NCBI GenBank assembly: GCA_033557465.1
Contig: CM066033.1
Span: 232,192,109-232,256,108, forward strand
Direction of reading: 5' to 3'
Length of the DNA: 64,000 nt
DNA from: Ichthyophis bannanicus
Taxonomy: Eukaryota; Chordata; Amphibia; Gymnophiona; Ichthyophiidae
The notes under the pieces were generated by a model. That model was not told the DNA's origin, ran no database searches, and saw only the letters and a list, made by a program, of their open reading frames with translations. Shown here one piece after another: positions 42,861-53,251 of this stretch (position 1 is its first letter; the number at the start of each line of letters is the position of its first letter). The translations under genes and the position numbers were made by a program.

Positions 42861-43590
42861 AGCGATTCCTTCACTGCCACGCAGCCCCGTCGTCCTCTCC
42901 CCCCCTCCCCCATTTGCCACGTAACGGAGGCCGAGGCCGGGCCCGGGCCCAGATTACAGTCGGCCACGGGACCCGGTCCTGCGGCCTCAGGCATCTTTCC
43001 GCATTAATCGCTTTGAATATTTCACCCCACCTCCCCCCATATATAGGCATGTACTATATAACTTGAAGAAAGCCTCAAAATGCTCTTAACATGTATCCTC
43101 TACGGGTTTGTAAAAGCGTATATCGTGCCAGCTAGACATGTAAGTAGTATCTTTGCTAAATTTCCATCCACTCTACCTTGAATCCTTTAAAAGAACAATC
43201 TCTGCAATGAATACAACAACATCTACAGCAGACCCCTGTCCTTTTAAATGGATCAAGGACACAATGAACGAAATTGCACATGTGATACTGACTATTGCCA
43301 ACAAATCTCTAATACAAGGCTACATGCCACGTGAGCTTAAGAAAACTATAATCCGTCCAATATTAAAAAATAAAACCCTGGACAAAACCGCCCCTGCCTC
43401 CTACAGGCCTATCTCAAGCCTCCCTTTCCTCGCCAAAATAATAGAAAAAAATGTGTACTTACAACTACAAGACCACATTGACCTTTATACTCCTCTTGAT
43501 AAAAAAAAACAATTTGGACTCAAACCATTACATAGTATTGAGATTTTAATGCTGACAGTATCCAATAAAATCATCAAGAGAATAGACAAC

Positions 43591-45220
43591 GGTGCAGGCA
43601 GAGAGACGTGGAGGATTGGGGCAGAACATCAGCTCCCAGACTGCCTGGACTGCTGTAGTCGGTATTTGGCTTCAGCGTTTTTCCCTTGTGCCTCAGAAGA
43701 TCGGGCAGGCAGGCCCCAGGCACCTTCTTGTCGGCAGGGACCTTGCTATATATTTGGTCTATTGTTTTCACCGCGGAGCGTGTCCGCGGGGTGTGGATCG
43801 AAGGAGCGTGGTCAAAGGAGCAAGTTCTGCTCCTTTGGTGCTCCTTCGGCGATACTGCGGCTACTCGCCCCGGTCCCTTCTCATTACTGATTCAGGGAAG
43901 GCTAAGAATGTGGATAAGGCCCCTGGAGCTGGCTCTGGAGGGAAACAGACAGGTCCGTTGGACAGGCACTTCGTACCAGTCCCTCTTGCGCAGTCTTCGC
44001 CAGACGGAATCTCCCTCAATTCCAGCGGGAGATCTCCGCCTCCATTACCTGCACCTTCGCAGTCTTTTGACTTATCGGTTAGGTCTCCTGAAGCTGCAAG
44101 TATAGCCAAGTTACCTGTAGTGTTACCTATTCCTGTGCAATCGTTAACATTGAATACTGTGTCTGACATTTCTCCAACCCCTATTGATGGTGATGTAACA
44201 TTGAAAGATATTTGGTCTGTTTTACTAACTATTGATAAGAAAGTTTCTACTACTTTGAATGCGCTTTGTACCTTTTCACAAGAGGCTGTCTTAACTTTTC
44301 AGCAACTTGATCGGAAGGTCAATTTTCTTGATAAATCTGTTCAGCATATGAGTTCTCAGGTTCCTCCCCTTTTGGCTGCACATACTGCTGGTGTTAAAAA
44401 TTCCCTTGTTTTATACTCTCGGGTGGAGGCTCTTGAGAACTCTTTCCGTGCATGCAATCTCCGGTTTCTCAATTTTCCACACACTTCGTTGTTGGCTCCT
44501 GGAATACTTTTAGAAAGGTATTTCAAGGAAGTCCTTAATATTCAAGAGCCGGTCGTTGTTATGCAGGCTTATTATATTCTTGCTAGTAGTAAAAAAGTTA
44601 ATCCCCGAGAGGGGGAGATGGATGAAATAGTACCGGCTATATCAAATCTAACTGCGTTTCTCGAAGACTCTTCTGATAATATTACTTCACGCTCTAATTT
44701 ACTAGTTACTTTTGCCTCCACCGAGGTTAAGCAGCGGATTCTTTGAGCCTTTTTTAAGAAGAAGTCTGTTCTATTTTGTGGGCAGGCTCTTAATATCTTT
44801 CCCGATGTTTCCCGTGAGACTCAACTTCGGAGGAGGCAATTTCTGGCTCTCAAGCCCAAGGTATTGGCCTTGGGGCCACTTTCTTTCTCCCTCCGTTTTC
44901 CATGTAAATGTTTGATAGGTTTTGAGGGGGCCTCTTATGTTTTTATGGATATAACTCATTTAGAGAAATTTGTGAATGACCGCTAAGGTGTTGGAGTTGG
45001 AAGTAAGTCTGGTGAATAGATGGTAGTTTCTCCAAGTAGTGTAGGCTTCAGCCTGGTTTTCTTTGTAGTTTGGCTTTCTAAATTTGTTAGTTTGCCTGCA
45101 CCGTTTGATGTGGACTATATATTGTATTATGTTTCTTGCCAATTATGTAATTTGTATTATTTTCCTCCTCTGATTTGGTGTATATTTCACTGTAAATGCT
45201 TAATAAAAAAAAAAAAAAAA
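43591..45220 (+). mobile_element. ORF1-only L1-type retrotransposon, copy 2 (half-LINE)
   Basis: Flanked by a perfect 15 bp duplication, aagagaatagacaac, at 43576-43590 and 45221-45235. It has a 5' leader, one L1-type ORF1, a 3' UTR of about 215 bases and an 18-base A run, but no ORF2. The host LINE frame RIDN resumes after it. A long A tail plus long target duplication is the hallmark of L1-type target-primed insertion. Confidence 0.87.
43592..44986 (+). pseudogene. L1-type ORF1 protein with a single in-frame stop
   Basis: One frame runs through the region; the only lesion seen is a TGA at 44744-44746, after which the frame continues (AFFKKKSVLF) to a TAA at 44984-44986. Order: Ser/Pro-rich N-terminal part, coiled-coil segment (QQLDRKVNFLDKSV; about residues 235-285), RRM start (VEALENSFRACNLRFLNFP), and the C-terminal domain (FPDVSRETQLRRRQFLALK, LRFPCKCLIGF). 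The true start is probably well downstream of 43592. Nearly intact, so the copy is young or was mobilised recently. Confidence 0.82.
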
Positions 45221-46683
45221 AAGAGAATAGACAACAATAACCAGACATGCATTTTATTCTTCCTCGACATAGCGGCGGCGTTTGACTCAGTCATTTATTC
45301 CCTTCTGATCCATAGACTGAAACAAATTGGCTTGAGCAATACATCCCTTAATTGGTTTTTATCCTATCTATCCGAAAGTTGTCAACAAGTTACCATAGAA
45401 CACTTATCCTCTAGCGCATCCCACAAACCACAGGACTCCCCCAAGGGTCAGCACTATCAGCACTATTATTTAATATATATATTCAACCTGTATGTCAAAT
45501 TATAAAACAATTCAAGGTCGACTATGCTATCTATGCAGACAACTTAATATTGTTCATGCCTTTTAATATAACATCACTCAACTTCAACCCAATAATTTCC
45601 TACTTCAAAGGATATTTCTACCTGGCTTAGGAACTTGGGCCTTCACATAAACTACAAAAAAACTGAAATCTTAATAACAACCAGGAAACAAAACTATAAA
45701 CCTCCACAAAGTGTGCAGTTGATGATTTTGAACTTGAAGTTAAAGAAGAGGTTAAATATTTAGGTATAACGCTTGACAGACACTTCTCATTTCAGACCCA
45801 CATCAAAAACTTAAAAACAATTTACAATAAGATACAACACTTAAAACTCCTACTAAACCCTCTGATTTTAGAACTATATTGCAAGTCTTAATTACACCTC
45901 ACCTAGACTATTATAATAGTCTACTCCACGGCCTTCCTAAAGTATCCCTTCACCCACTAATCATGGCACAGCATTCGGCCGCACAAATTATTCACAATTC
46001 TCCCTGCAGCGAACACACAACACCAATTCTATTTGACTTACATTGGCTGCCGATCCAAAGCCAGATCAAATATAAAATTCTGATGGTTACATTTAAAATC
46101 ATTAGGAAAATAGCCCCTACTACTCTTTCCCACCTGGTCAAAGTAGTATCTAATGATCGGCAAAGAAGAAAACAAATGACCAACTGCCTCATTATTCCTC
46201 CAGAATTCTGCAATACTAAAAAATGCACGAGCAATAGAGCTTTTGAATACATATCCCCAACACTCTGGAACTCATTGCCAACAAGCCTTCGGAACATCAC
46301 AGACCTATCCCCTTCCGATCCCACCTGAAAACCCACCTCTTCACTGAACATTTCGGTCCCAACGTAATTGCAACTGCTAGCAACCCTACCCAATAGATAC
46401 TTTGCCCCCTTATCTTACCACTAGTTCTCTCCCTTCCTCCACCCCCATTCCCCCTAAACCTAAACCAAATTGTAATGATTCTCTTTCATTGAAAATGTAA
46501 ATAAGTTATTTTAGTTGAATATGTAAACTTGTTATACTATGTTTCAGCACTAGTTCTACTATTAACTTGTTTTATGTATCTGTTGTTCATCTGTAAACCG
46601 CTATGATTACCTGAAATAGCGGTATAACACCCCCCCCCCCCACACACACACACAAACAAATAAATAAATAAATAAAATCACTA

Positions 46684-47820
46684 CTTATATTTACAAACAT
46701 TTTTGGCATGAGCTAGTTTGCTACTTTAACTTATGCAAGCAAAGGGTATGCAGGTTTTCTAAAATAGACACGCGAGGTTGTACAAAATAGGAGTTGTTAT
46801 AGATATCCAACCAACACTCTTTACCCACAAATGCTCATTCATCCAAATAGTTAATGCAACTTTCATTTGCCACCTAAAGGCCTTTAGATATAAGTATATT
46901 TACTTTAGCCTGAGGCTAGCAAAAGTTTTGTCTAGAATGCTACCACAGCTGTGCACTTCTCATTACTTGCTCTTTTGGGAGCAATTATGCCAATTTAAAA
47001 CAACTTTGCACTATAGAAAAAAAATAAAAAACAAATTGGAACACACTGTCCTCATGTGAGTCTATCAATTAACATCCAAATGTTTTTTAATTGTAGTGGC
47101 TAATCTCCTTCTACGTTTTAAACAGTAGTTTGCAAAAGCTGCTTTCAAAAGGCCAGAGGCATTTTTTTATCATCAAGGATGATAATATATACCTTTGAAA
47201 AATCACTTTGCTATACTCACAGACCTACAGTATTTTTCACGATCAGAGCCTCCCAAAAATACTATAGAAAGTAGGTAGAAGCTATGGAGTGTTCGTGAAT
47301 GCCCAGTTCCAAAAGCATCCTCTCCTTTCCTTAACTGTTTGGCAAGGAGTAGCATTTCATTTTGCTCGGTTATCACTAGCTATTCAAATATAAATTCAAA
47401 ATTTAGAAATAAAGCAAGGAAAAGTGGACTATGCATACCCACGCATGCATGCACACAGAAACACGTCTAAATATACACAGATACGCAAAGACATACACCT
47501 GCATACACTACACATAAAAACACACACAGTAACATAAACGGATATTCACAGACACATGCTAGACATGCATATGCACGCACACACCTACATGCACAGTCAT
47601 CTGGCAAGTTGCATCAGGTCGCATAAAGAAATTGAAGCATAGTATCGAACCAAAAAGGAGGGAAAGCATGCAAAGCTTTAATTTACAGTAGGAAATAACT
47701 TTCTAATCTATTCCTAAGGAAGAGATTTCCTGAAAATCAGGGAGGGTGTGTTGCTATTCTTCCCCCTGCCCCCACCCTCTCTGCCCAAACAGTAATGAAT
47801 ACCTTGATCCCAAACAGAAA
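46684..47820. other. no gene; CA-rich stretch at 47410-47600
   Basis: A loosely CA-rich, degenerate simple repeat occupies about 47410-47600. The rest is AT-rich with no motif. Confidence 0.5.
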
Positions 47821-47966
47821 CCAATTCTTATTTTTTGTCGGGCATAAACCGCAAGAGAAAGAGGGAAACTTCTCTAACTCCCACACAGTACATGCCCCTT
47901 TTAATCGTTTTTATTCAAAACTTCATTTTCTCTTGCGGTTTATGCCCGACAAAAAATAAGAATTGG
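47821..47966. mobile_element. 146 bp element with 40 bp perfect inverted ends
   Basis: 47821-47860 and 47927-47966 are exact reverse complements (ccaattcttatttttt ... and its mirror). The centre is 66 bases. No target duplication was confirmed, so a MITE or a local inverted duplication are both possible. Confidence 0.7.
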
Positions 47967-48764
47967 TGACTCTCCCTTCCTTCTCTCCTCTCTGGTCAGA
48001 GTGAGGTTTTAAAAACCGTTTCTTCCCTGCCACACCCTTGCCTTCGCACAGGCCTTTCCAATCAGTAACTAAGCCTGCCCCCACTTCAGAGTCTGGGCGT
48101 GGCTTAGCCTCAGCAGAGACAGGATTTTTTTTCCTTCCTGCTCTGCAAGCTCTGTGCACAGCTTGTCTGTCACTTGGTTTAAAGGCAGAAACATGGTTTT
48201 CTTCTATCTCCATCTGTTTTTGGCTGCTCTCATCATCACACCCCTCTATGTATATTCAGTGCTGATACCTAGCCGTATAATAGTGCTGAATGTACATTTT
48301 TTTTAAACAAAGAAAAAAGGAACAATGGCAGTCTCAATGAACCAACACAATTTAAAACAATAAATAATGTACACAGACAAAAATACAAATATATGCTATA
48401 CAAATGGTTTAATACAAATTAGCCCAATGTGTTTCAGCACACTGCCTGCATCAAGTGCATACAGTCTTTAAACAAAATATAATGTCTGTCTTGTATCCAG
48501 CTGTGATTAACAGGTACAGTCTACAAAGTATAAACATAAAAACAAAGAAGGACAATAAATCTGAGAACCATCTCTTAAAAAATACAAATATATACATATG
48601 TGTATAAAAAATAGGTATACATAAAATAAACTCCATTAAAATACTTCTACAAAAACCCCTAAAACACAAACAGGCCAGAAGACGGGGTACTCCTCTTGCT
48701 TACAGCCAGACAAAAAAAAGATCTAAAAAAGAATAAACTATACACATACACACACAAAAAAAAT
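47967..48764. other. unassigned; possible promoter- or LTR-like patch
   Basis: On the minus strand 48120-48000 holds 'gctaagccacgcccag', 'ctgattggaaagg' (CCAAT-like) and 'gtttttaaaacc' (TATA-like), reminiscent of 4540-4440. This may be an LTR fragment; I could not bound it. Confidence 0.3.
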
Positions 48765-49740
48765 ACTTTTTTCCATTGGCCTTCATGGAGTGCTCACGTC
48801 TTTCTCTACCACAGACTTCATAAAACAAAAGGTGTCAGCTCTCACGTTGTGGCTCAAAATACCACTAAAGTACGGATGATAAAGAACAGAAAAGCACAGA
48901 ATCAGACTGCTTCAGGTTGCAAAATGCAATAGAACTCATATTACTAAGACCATGTACCAAACCGAATTGATAGACACTGACAAAGAAAATCAGCTGCAAA
49001 ACTGAAACAACAACACCCCCCCCCCCCTCCCAGTCCTTTGGGACTACCACTGTTCCTTTTTTTCATTATTTGCCCTGTGGCAGGGGTTCCTCTGTTTTTC
49101 CTTTCAAAAATTGTTACAATGTAGCATACTGTATACATAAAAGCTATTGACAGTTTTTCTTTTAGAACAGAGCTATTATTCCACCCAGATGCCTAAACCA
49201 TGCTTGTCGTCCTATATTTCACAGTGCTTAAAACCGGGAAGACAGCCCTACAGATAACCCAGCACACTAACAGTCACCAGCCCCAGTCGCTGTCCACAAA
49301 GCCGGAAAACTTGTTATATACTTACCAAACCACAATCAAAATCGGGAAGAAACACTGTGAACTGTCTGGCTGGATGACGGGCTGCCTTTTAAACCAGCAT
49401 TCCAGCCAGAAACGGCTGAGCAACAGTGACGCTGAAAAAGGCTGCCCTAACTCAAAATTGTTTGAAAATAAATAAAAAGCCCAAACAAAATGACTTTTTA
49501 AAAAAGGGCCCTTTTTTATTCCGAGTCTGATTCTGTGCTTTTATGTTCTTTTTTATCATCTGTGGTTTTAGTGGTATTTTGAGATGCAATGCGAGAGCTG
49601 CACCTTTTTGTTTTATGAAGTCTCTAGTATTTGGGCTGATATAAGTGCTTGTACTAGGTACTTGGCTTCATTTACTTATTTATTAACTTTTTAAAAGAAG
49701 AAATGTGCACTTCAAGAAGGCTAATGGAAAACATTTGACT
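48765..49740. repeat. inverted pair of one repeat around a 0.6 kb core
   Basis: 48837-48915 ('gctcaaaataccactaaagtacgg...agcacagaatcagactgc') is the reverse complement of 49515-49600 ('gagtctgattctgtgctttt...ttagtggtattttgag') with moderate divergence, and 48765-48836 mirrors parts of 49600-49735. The core 49142-49500 has a 91-codon ORF without motifs and ends 'gaaaataaataaaaagcc'. Confidence 0.65.
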
Positions 49741-49800
49741 GCCACTGTTCCTTTTTTTCATTACTGTATTTGCCCCATGTCAGGGGTTCCTCTGTTTTTT
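49050..49800. repeat. direct duplicate phrase pair
   Basis: 'actgttcctttttttcattatttgccctgtggcaggggttcctctg' at about 49050-49096 recurs as 'actgttcctttttttcattactgtatttgccccatgtcaggggttcctctg' at about 49744-49795. It flanks the inverted pair and may be part of the same compound element. Confidence 0.7.
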
Positions 49801-49979
49801 GTGGCATAATTTTTTAACACTATGACCAGTGCATAAAAAATAGGCTTACTACTGACACTAAAATCGATACAAGTGCTTTATTATTTGATTAGTTTACTAA
49901 TACAGTTACAATGAAAACCAGCAAGTTCAAGTTCAAGAGGGCTTACAGTATGCTCTAAATTCCCCTTGAACATATAACT

Positions 49980-50914
49980 TTTATTTATTTATTTATTTAT
50001 TTATTTATCTATTTCTTCTATACCGCCCCTTCCAGAGATCAGGGGCGGTTTACATGGAACAATTGTATACATTCGTATAACATTACATAGAACAAGAACT
50101 TTTTAACTTTTTACATATAACTTTTTAACTTTTTACATAAAACAGAACAGTAAGTTGTTAAAACTATTTACAGGGTGTATGCTTTTGTATACTACTGGAT
50201 TTACAGGGGAATGTCAGCGAGCTGACATTGTTATTTATAGATGTTATTTACAAAAATGTTAGGATATATGATTTATTATTCAAGTTTGTGTGTGTGAGTG
50301 TGGGTGTATGTGTGTGTGTGTGTGGGTGTGGGTGTGTGTGTGTGTGTGGGTGTGTGTGTGTGTGTGTGTGTGTGGGTGTGTGTGTGTGTGATGGAATTTA
50401 TTTCCATTTTTTTCGTGGGTTGTTTGGGGTGTCTTTGGGGCTGTTTGAAGAAGGGGTTGTGTGTGTTAATTGTGTGTCTGCAGGTTTTTTTGTTTGTGTG
50501 CCTGTGGACGCTGTGTGGCTGGACTTGGTGGGTAGGGGATTTCAAAATGCTCAGAGAATAGGTATGTCTTGAGTTCTTTCCTGAATTGGGAGAGGTCTTT
50601 TATGATTCGGATGTCTATTGGGAGGTCATTCCAGAGTGTGGGAGCGGTGTGAATGAGAAGGCTCTGGCACTGGTGGATTTTTTAGTCTTCGTGAATGTTT
50701 TTGGCAGCTCTAGTGAGAGGGTTGCATTTAGTCTGCGGGCTCTTGAATCATTTGGGGCGTGGAGGAGTGTAGATAGATGGGAGGGGGCAATATCGTTTAG
50801 TAGTTTGAAGGTTGTTAGTAGTATTTTGTATTTGATTCGGTTATTTATGGGGAGCCAGTGTAGTTCTAGCAGTATAGGGGTTACTTTTGACCATATAAGT
50901 TGATTTACTATCAA
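49980..50914 (-). mobile_element. CR1/L2-type LINE 3' part, minus strand
   Basis: The tail (TTTA)n and reversed 3' end 'ataccgccccttccagagatcaggggcggtttaca' are at 49980-50055. A TG/GTGGG microsatellite (about 50286-50391) lies in the 3' UTR. The protein piece 50914-50615 reads PILLELHWLPINNRIKYKILLTTFKLL, then a frame break before the WNDLP-type end near 50640-50580. 5'-truncated. Confidence 0.82.
50286..50391. repeat. (TG)n-type microsatellite
   Basis: About 105 bases of TG with interspersed GTGGG. Long apparent ORFs on both strands here are repeat artefacts. Confidence 0.9.
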
Positions 50915-52290
50915 ACGTTATATGGTAATGGAGAACAAGAGGTGTGGTGGGAATGGGGCAAAGATTATCCATTAATTAAGAATATTGAGCCGCTATCCAC
51001 ATAATCTGTCCATATAAGGCTGAATACAGGAATAGTAGTCCTAGCATTACAGATAACTTATCCATATAAAGTTAAGACCACATATTTAGCAGCCTGACTT
51101 AGACATATATCCTGGTCAAACATATGCATAAAGATATTCTAACCATGCATCTTTAAGTGGCCACTGTCCTACTGTACATTGAGTCCCAGATGTGTTGCAA
51201 CTCTCAAAACTACAATTGATCTCTTGGCTATAGGATAAGAACATGAGATAACAAAGAATCGTTACATGAATCTTAGATTTAGATTTCTATATATCTTGGC
51301 TTTGCTTGCTTATTTGCCTGAGATGTAAAGTGGGATTTTAGAATGGATGTCCCGGCAATGGGTGGGGGGGGGGAGGGGGGGATGCTACTAAGGGAGCCAA
51401 TTTCAGAACTAGGTCTGTGAATGTGCAGGCTCCCAGGGTAGACAGAAAAAAAGATGCACCCACAGAAAGACCACCTATTGACATCACACAGAAATCTGCA
51501 GCGAGCACATCTCAGAAGCTGTAATAGATGTAGAATTGGAGGGGGAGATAGTGGGAAGCTTCCCCCCTCCCCCCCCCCCCCCGGAAGGCAGGATGAGCTC
51601 CCTGGACCAAAAAATGACAGGCAATGTGGTCAAGAAGCAGCATTAGTCATTGGGTGACACATAGAGGGACAGAGAGAGGGATGACAGGAGATGAAAATCT
51701 TGCAGGATGGTACCACTTAACATGTTATATATTCCCCTTTCCCACAGGAAATTCCACATCCACCGTGCCATTGAGGCCCTTAAAACACACTAAAGGGCCA
51801 TCAGAAGAAAGAGGCCTAGGATGCTGCAGCATCTGAGGAGGTGGCATCAGAAGCAGCAGATATGTGATGTGTCTCTAGCCGCAAGTGCAAGAGGCCTTTG
51901 TGATGGAGGTCACTGGCGAGGGCTGTGCATGCCAGTCTACAGCTATGTATCTAATATTGGATCTATACAGAAGAACAATCCCACATGCAACAAAAGAAAG
52001 TCCTGTATATTCAAGAATACTCACTATAACAAATTATTTTTGTTGGACTAATTCATGTAAAGCTGCCATAAATTGACTGCTTCTAGCATAGTAGTCCTCT
52101 TATTCTTTATGAGATCAAAAGAGGTATTATATAACATGGAAGGGAAAGTTTCACACTAATATAGGAATATCAATACCGCCGAGCGTGACCATCGCATTTC
52201 GAAATGATAAACTCAGTTCTGCGTCAGGGCAAAAATAGTTCCTTTAGCAAAAATCTTTTTCTCTTCATCTTTATTAGATCTTGATATAAT
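50915..52290. other. no gene recognised in 1.4 kb
   Basis: Holds a G-rich run (51362-51381) and a C run (51564-51582). Small ORFs (51454-52076) have no motif I know. The region may contain a decayed DNA transposon. Confidence 0.45.
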
Positions 52291-52577
52291 AGTGGAGGAG
52301 TGGCCTAGTGGTTGGGGCAAGGTACTTCGGGCCGGAAGGTTGGGGGTTCAAATCCCACTAGAGGACAGCAATCTTGGGCTGGAAGGACTGGGGTTTCTAG
52401 TCCCACAGGTGCTCCTTGTGGTCTTGGGCAAGCCACTTAACCCTCCATAGCCCATATTCCCTGTAAAATAGTTATCGCCAAGTTATAATGCCCTGTTCAA
52501 TGTAATTTCAGTTTGTTCAATGTAAACTGCACTGATGCAGAATAGCGTGGTATATAAGAGAATGTAAATAAATAAAT
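52291..52577 (+). mobile_element. tRNA-derived SINE, copy 2
   Basis: Head 'ggaggagtggcctagtggttggggcaaggt', B box ggttcaaatccc at 52345-52356, body as at 38213-38492. The tail 'aatgtaaactgcactgatgcagaatagcgtggtatataag...gtaaataaataaata' closely follows the LINE 3' end at 18680-18742. It abuts the 3' end of a LINE in the opposite orientation. Confidence 0.9.
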
Positions 52578-52689
52578 ATACCACTTGGGCAGAGCATCAG
52601 AGCAGTTTACAAAGCACAAATCGGCTATGGAATTGGGAAACAGAAAGGAATGCCATAATTAGATAGGATAGAAGAGTGAAAGACTAAGG

Positions 52690-53229
52690 GCCCGATTCTG
52701 GGATGCGGGTTGCGGAACGTGCAGCCCCGCAAGCCTTCCAGGCCCGATTTCCACCTCTGGCTCTCCCCATACATCCTGAGCATCAGGACAAGGTGAGCCA
52801 GTGGGGATGAGAGGGGGTGGGATCAGGGCAGAGCAGTGGTGAGCCAGCCTGGCAGGACGTACAGGGCCAATTCAGATCGCAGCCTTGTATATCCTACTGG
52901 GCTTGTGGGGATGTACTGTGGAATAACCAGCAAAACAAATAGTGATCCGGCCTGGGGATCCCCCCTGGGGCTGAGGCCGGGTGCAGGGGGGGTTCCTGCT
53001 GCCCGATCCAAGCCACAGAAGATCAGCTGTGGGTCAGGAGGTGGAGAAAATGGGGGCCAAGGCCATAGGAGTCTGGGTCGCCTGCGAGGAGGACATCCCC
53101 CGCAGGTGGCAGGGGCATGCTGGGCCATCCTCTGGCCCGATTCTGGTTATCATGGGAATGTTTTGTTCCCATGGTCCAGAATCAGGTCCAAATGGGCCCG
53201 TCTTGTTTTGGGACATCCGGACGTGCCCT
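52690..53229. mobile_element. possible GC-rich DNA element in the LINE 3' UTR
   Basis: GC-rich text breaks the A/G-rich LINE sequence. 'gggcccgattctgg' opens it and recurs at 53134, where it forms an imperfect hairpin with 'ccagaatcaggtcc' (53136-53189). Boundaries and class are uncertain. Confidence 0.4.
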
Positions 53230-53251
53230 TACCTGAATCAGACTCCACTCT

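Larger units (their letters stand above)
40474..42997 (-). mobile_element. 5'-truncated tyrosine-recombinase retrotransposon (DIRS/Ngaro type)
   Basis: On the minus strand the order is RNase H end, tyrosine recombinase, SGNH hydrolase, then about 430 bases of GC-rich 3' sequence. RNase H plus tyrosine recombinase defines the DIRS order; an extra hydrolase ORF is known, as I recall, from Ngaro-like members. Reverse transcriptase and gag are absent, so it is 5'-truncated. An inverted pair (ggtcgcagctttat at 40578 and ataaagctgcgacc at 40938) may be part of the terminal repeat system. High GC sets it apart from its surroundings. Confidence 0.8.
40105..43030. repeat. interspersed repeat family B, copy split by a DIRS/Ngaro-type element
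   Basis: The left part, 40105-40473, follows 11520-11930 ('aactgggcagcggctgaatatcatc', 'ccggttagca', 'gaatatcccacgg'). The right part, 42998-43030 ('ccgcattaatcgctttgaatatt'), supplies the missing end. The break lies at the same place in the family text, so the material between is an insertion. Confidence 0.72.
43150..46683 (+). mobile_element. CR1/L2-type LINE, decayed, hosting the second ORF1-only element
   Basis: Left half 43153-43590: PCPFKWIKD, SYRPISSLPFLAKIIEK and LQDHIDLYTPLD, the reverse transcriptase fingers. Right half 45221-46683: FFLDIAAAFDSVIYS, then at about 45525 a YADN box where the second catalytic Asp is Asn, then LHWLPIQSQIKYKIL and TLWNSLPTSLRNITDL. The 3' end is 'ctgtaaaccgctatgattacctgaaatagcggtata' (46590-46625), followed by C-run, CA and ATAAAT repeats. 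Family relative of 16030-18743. Confidence 0.82.

Noticed and set aside
50228..50572. Valine/cysteine-rich ORF and its His/Thr-rich mirror
   Set aside because: Both are translations of the (TG)n microsatellite in a LINE 3' UTR.
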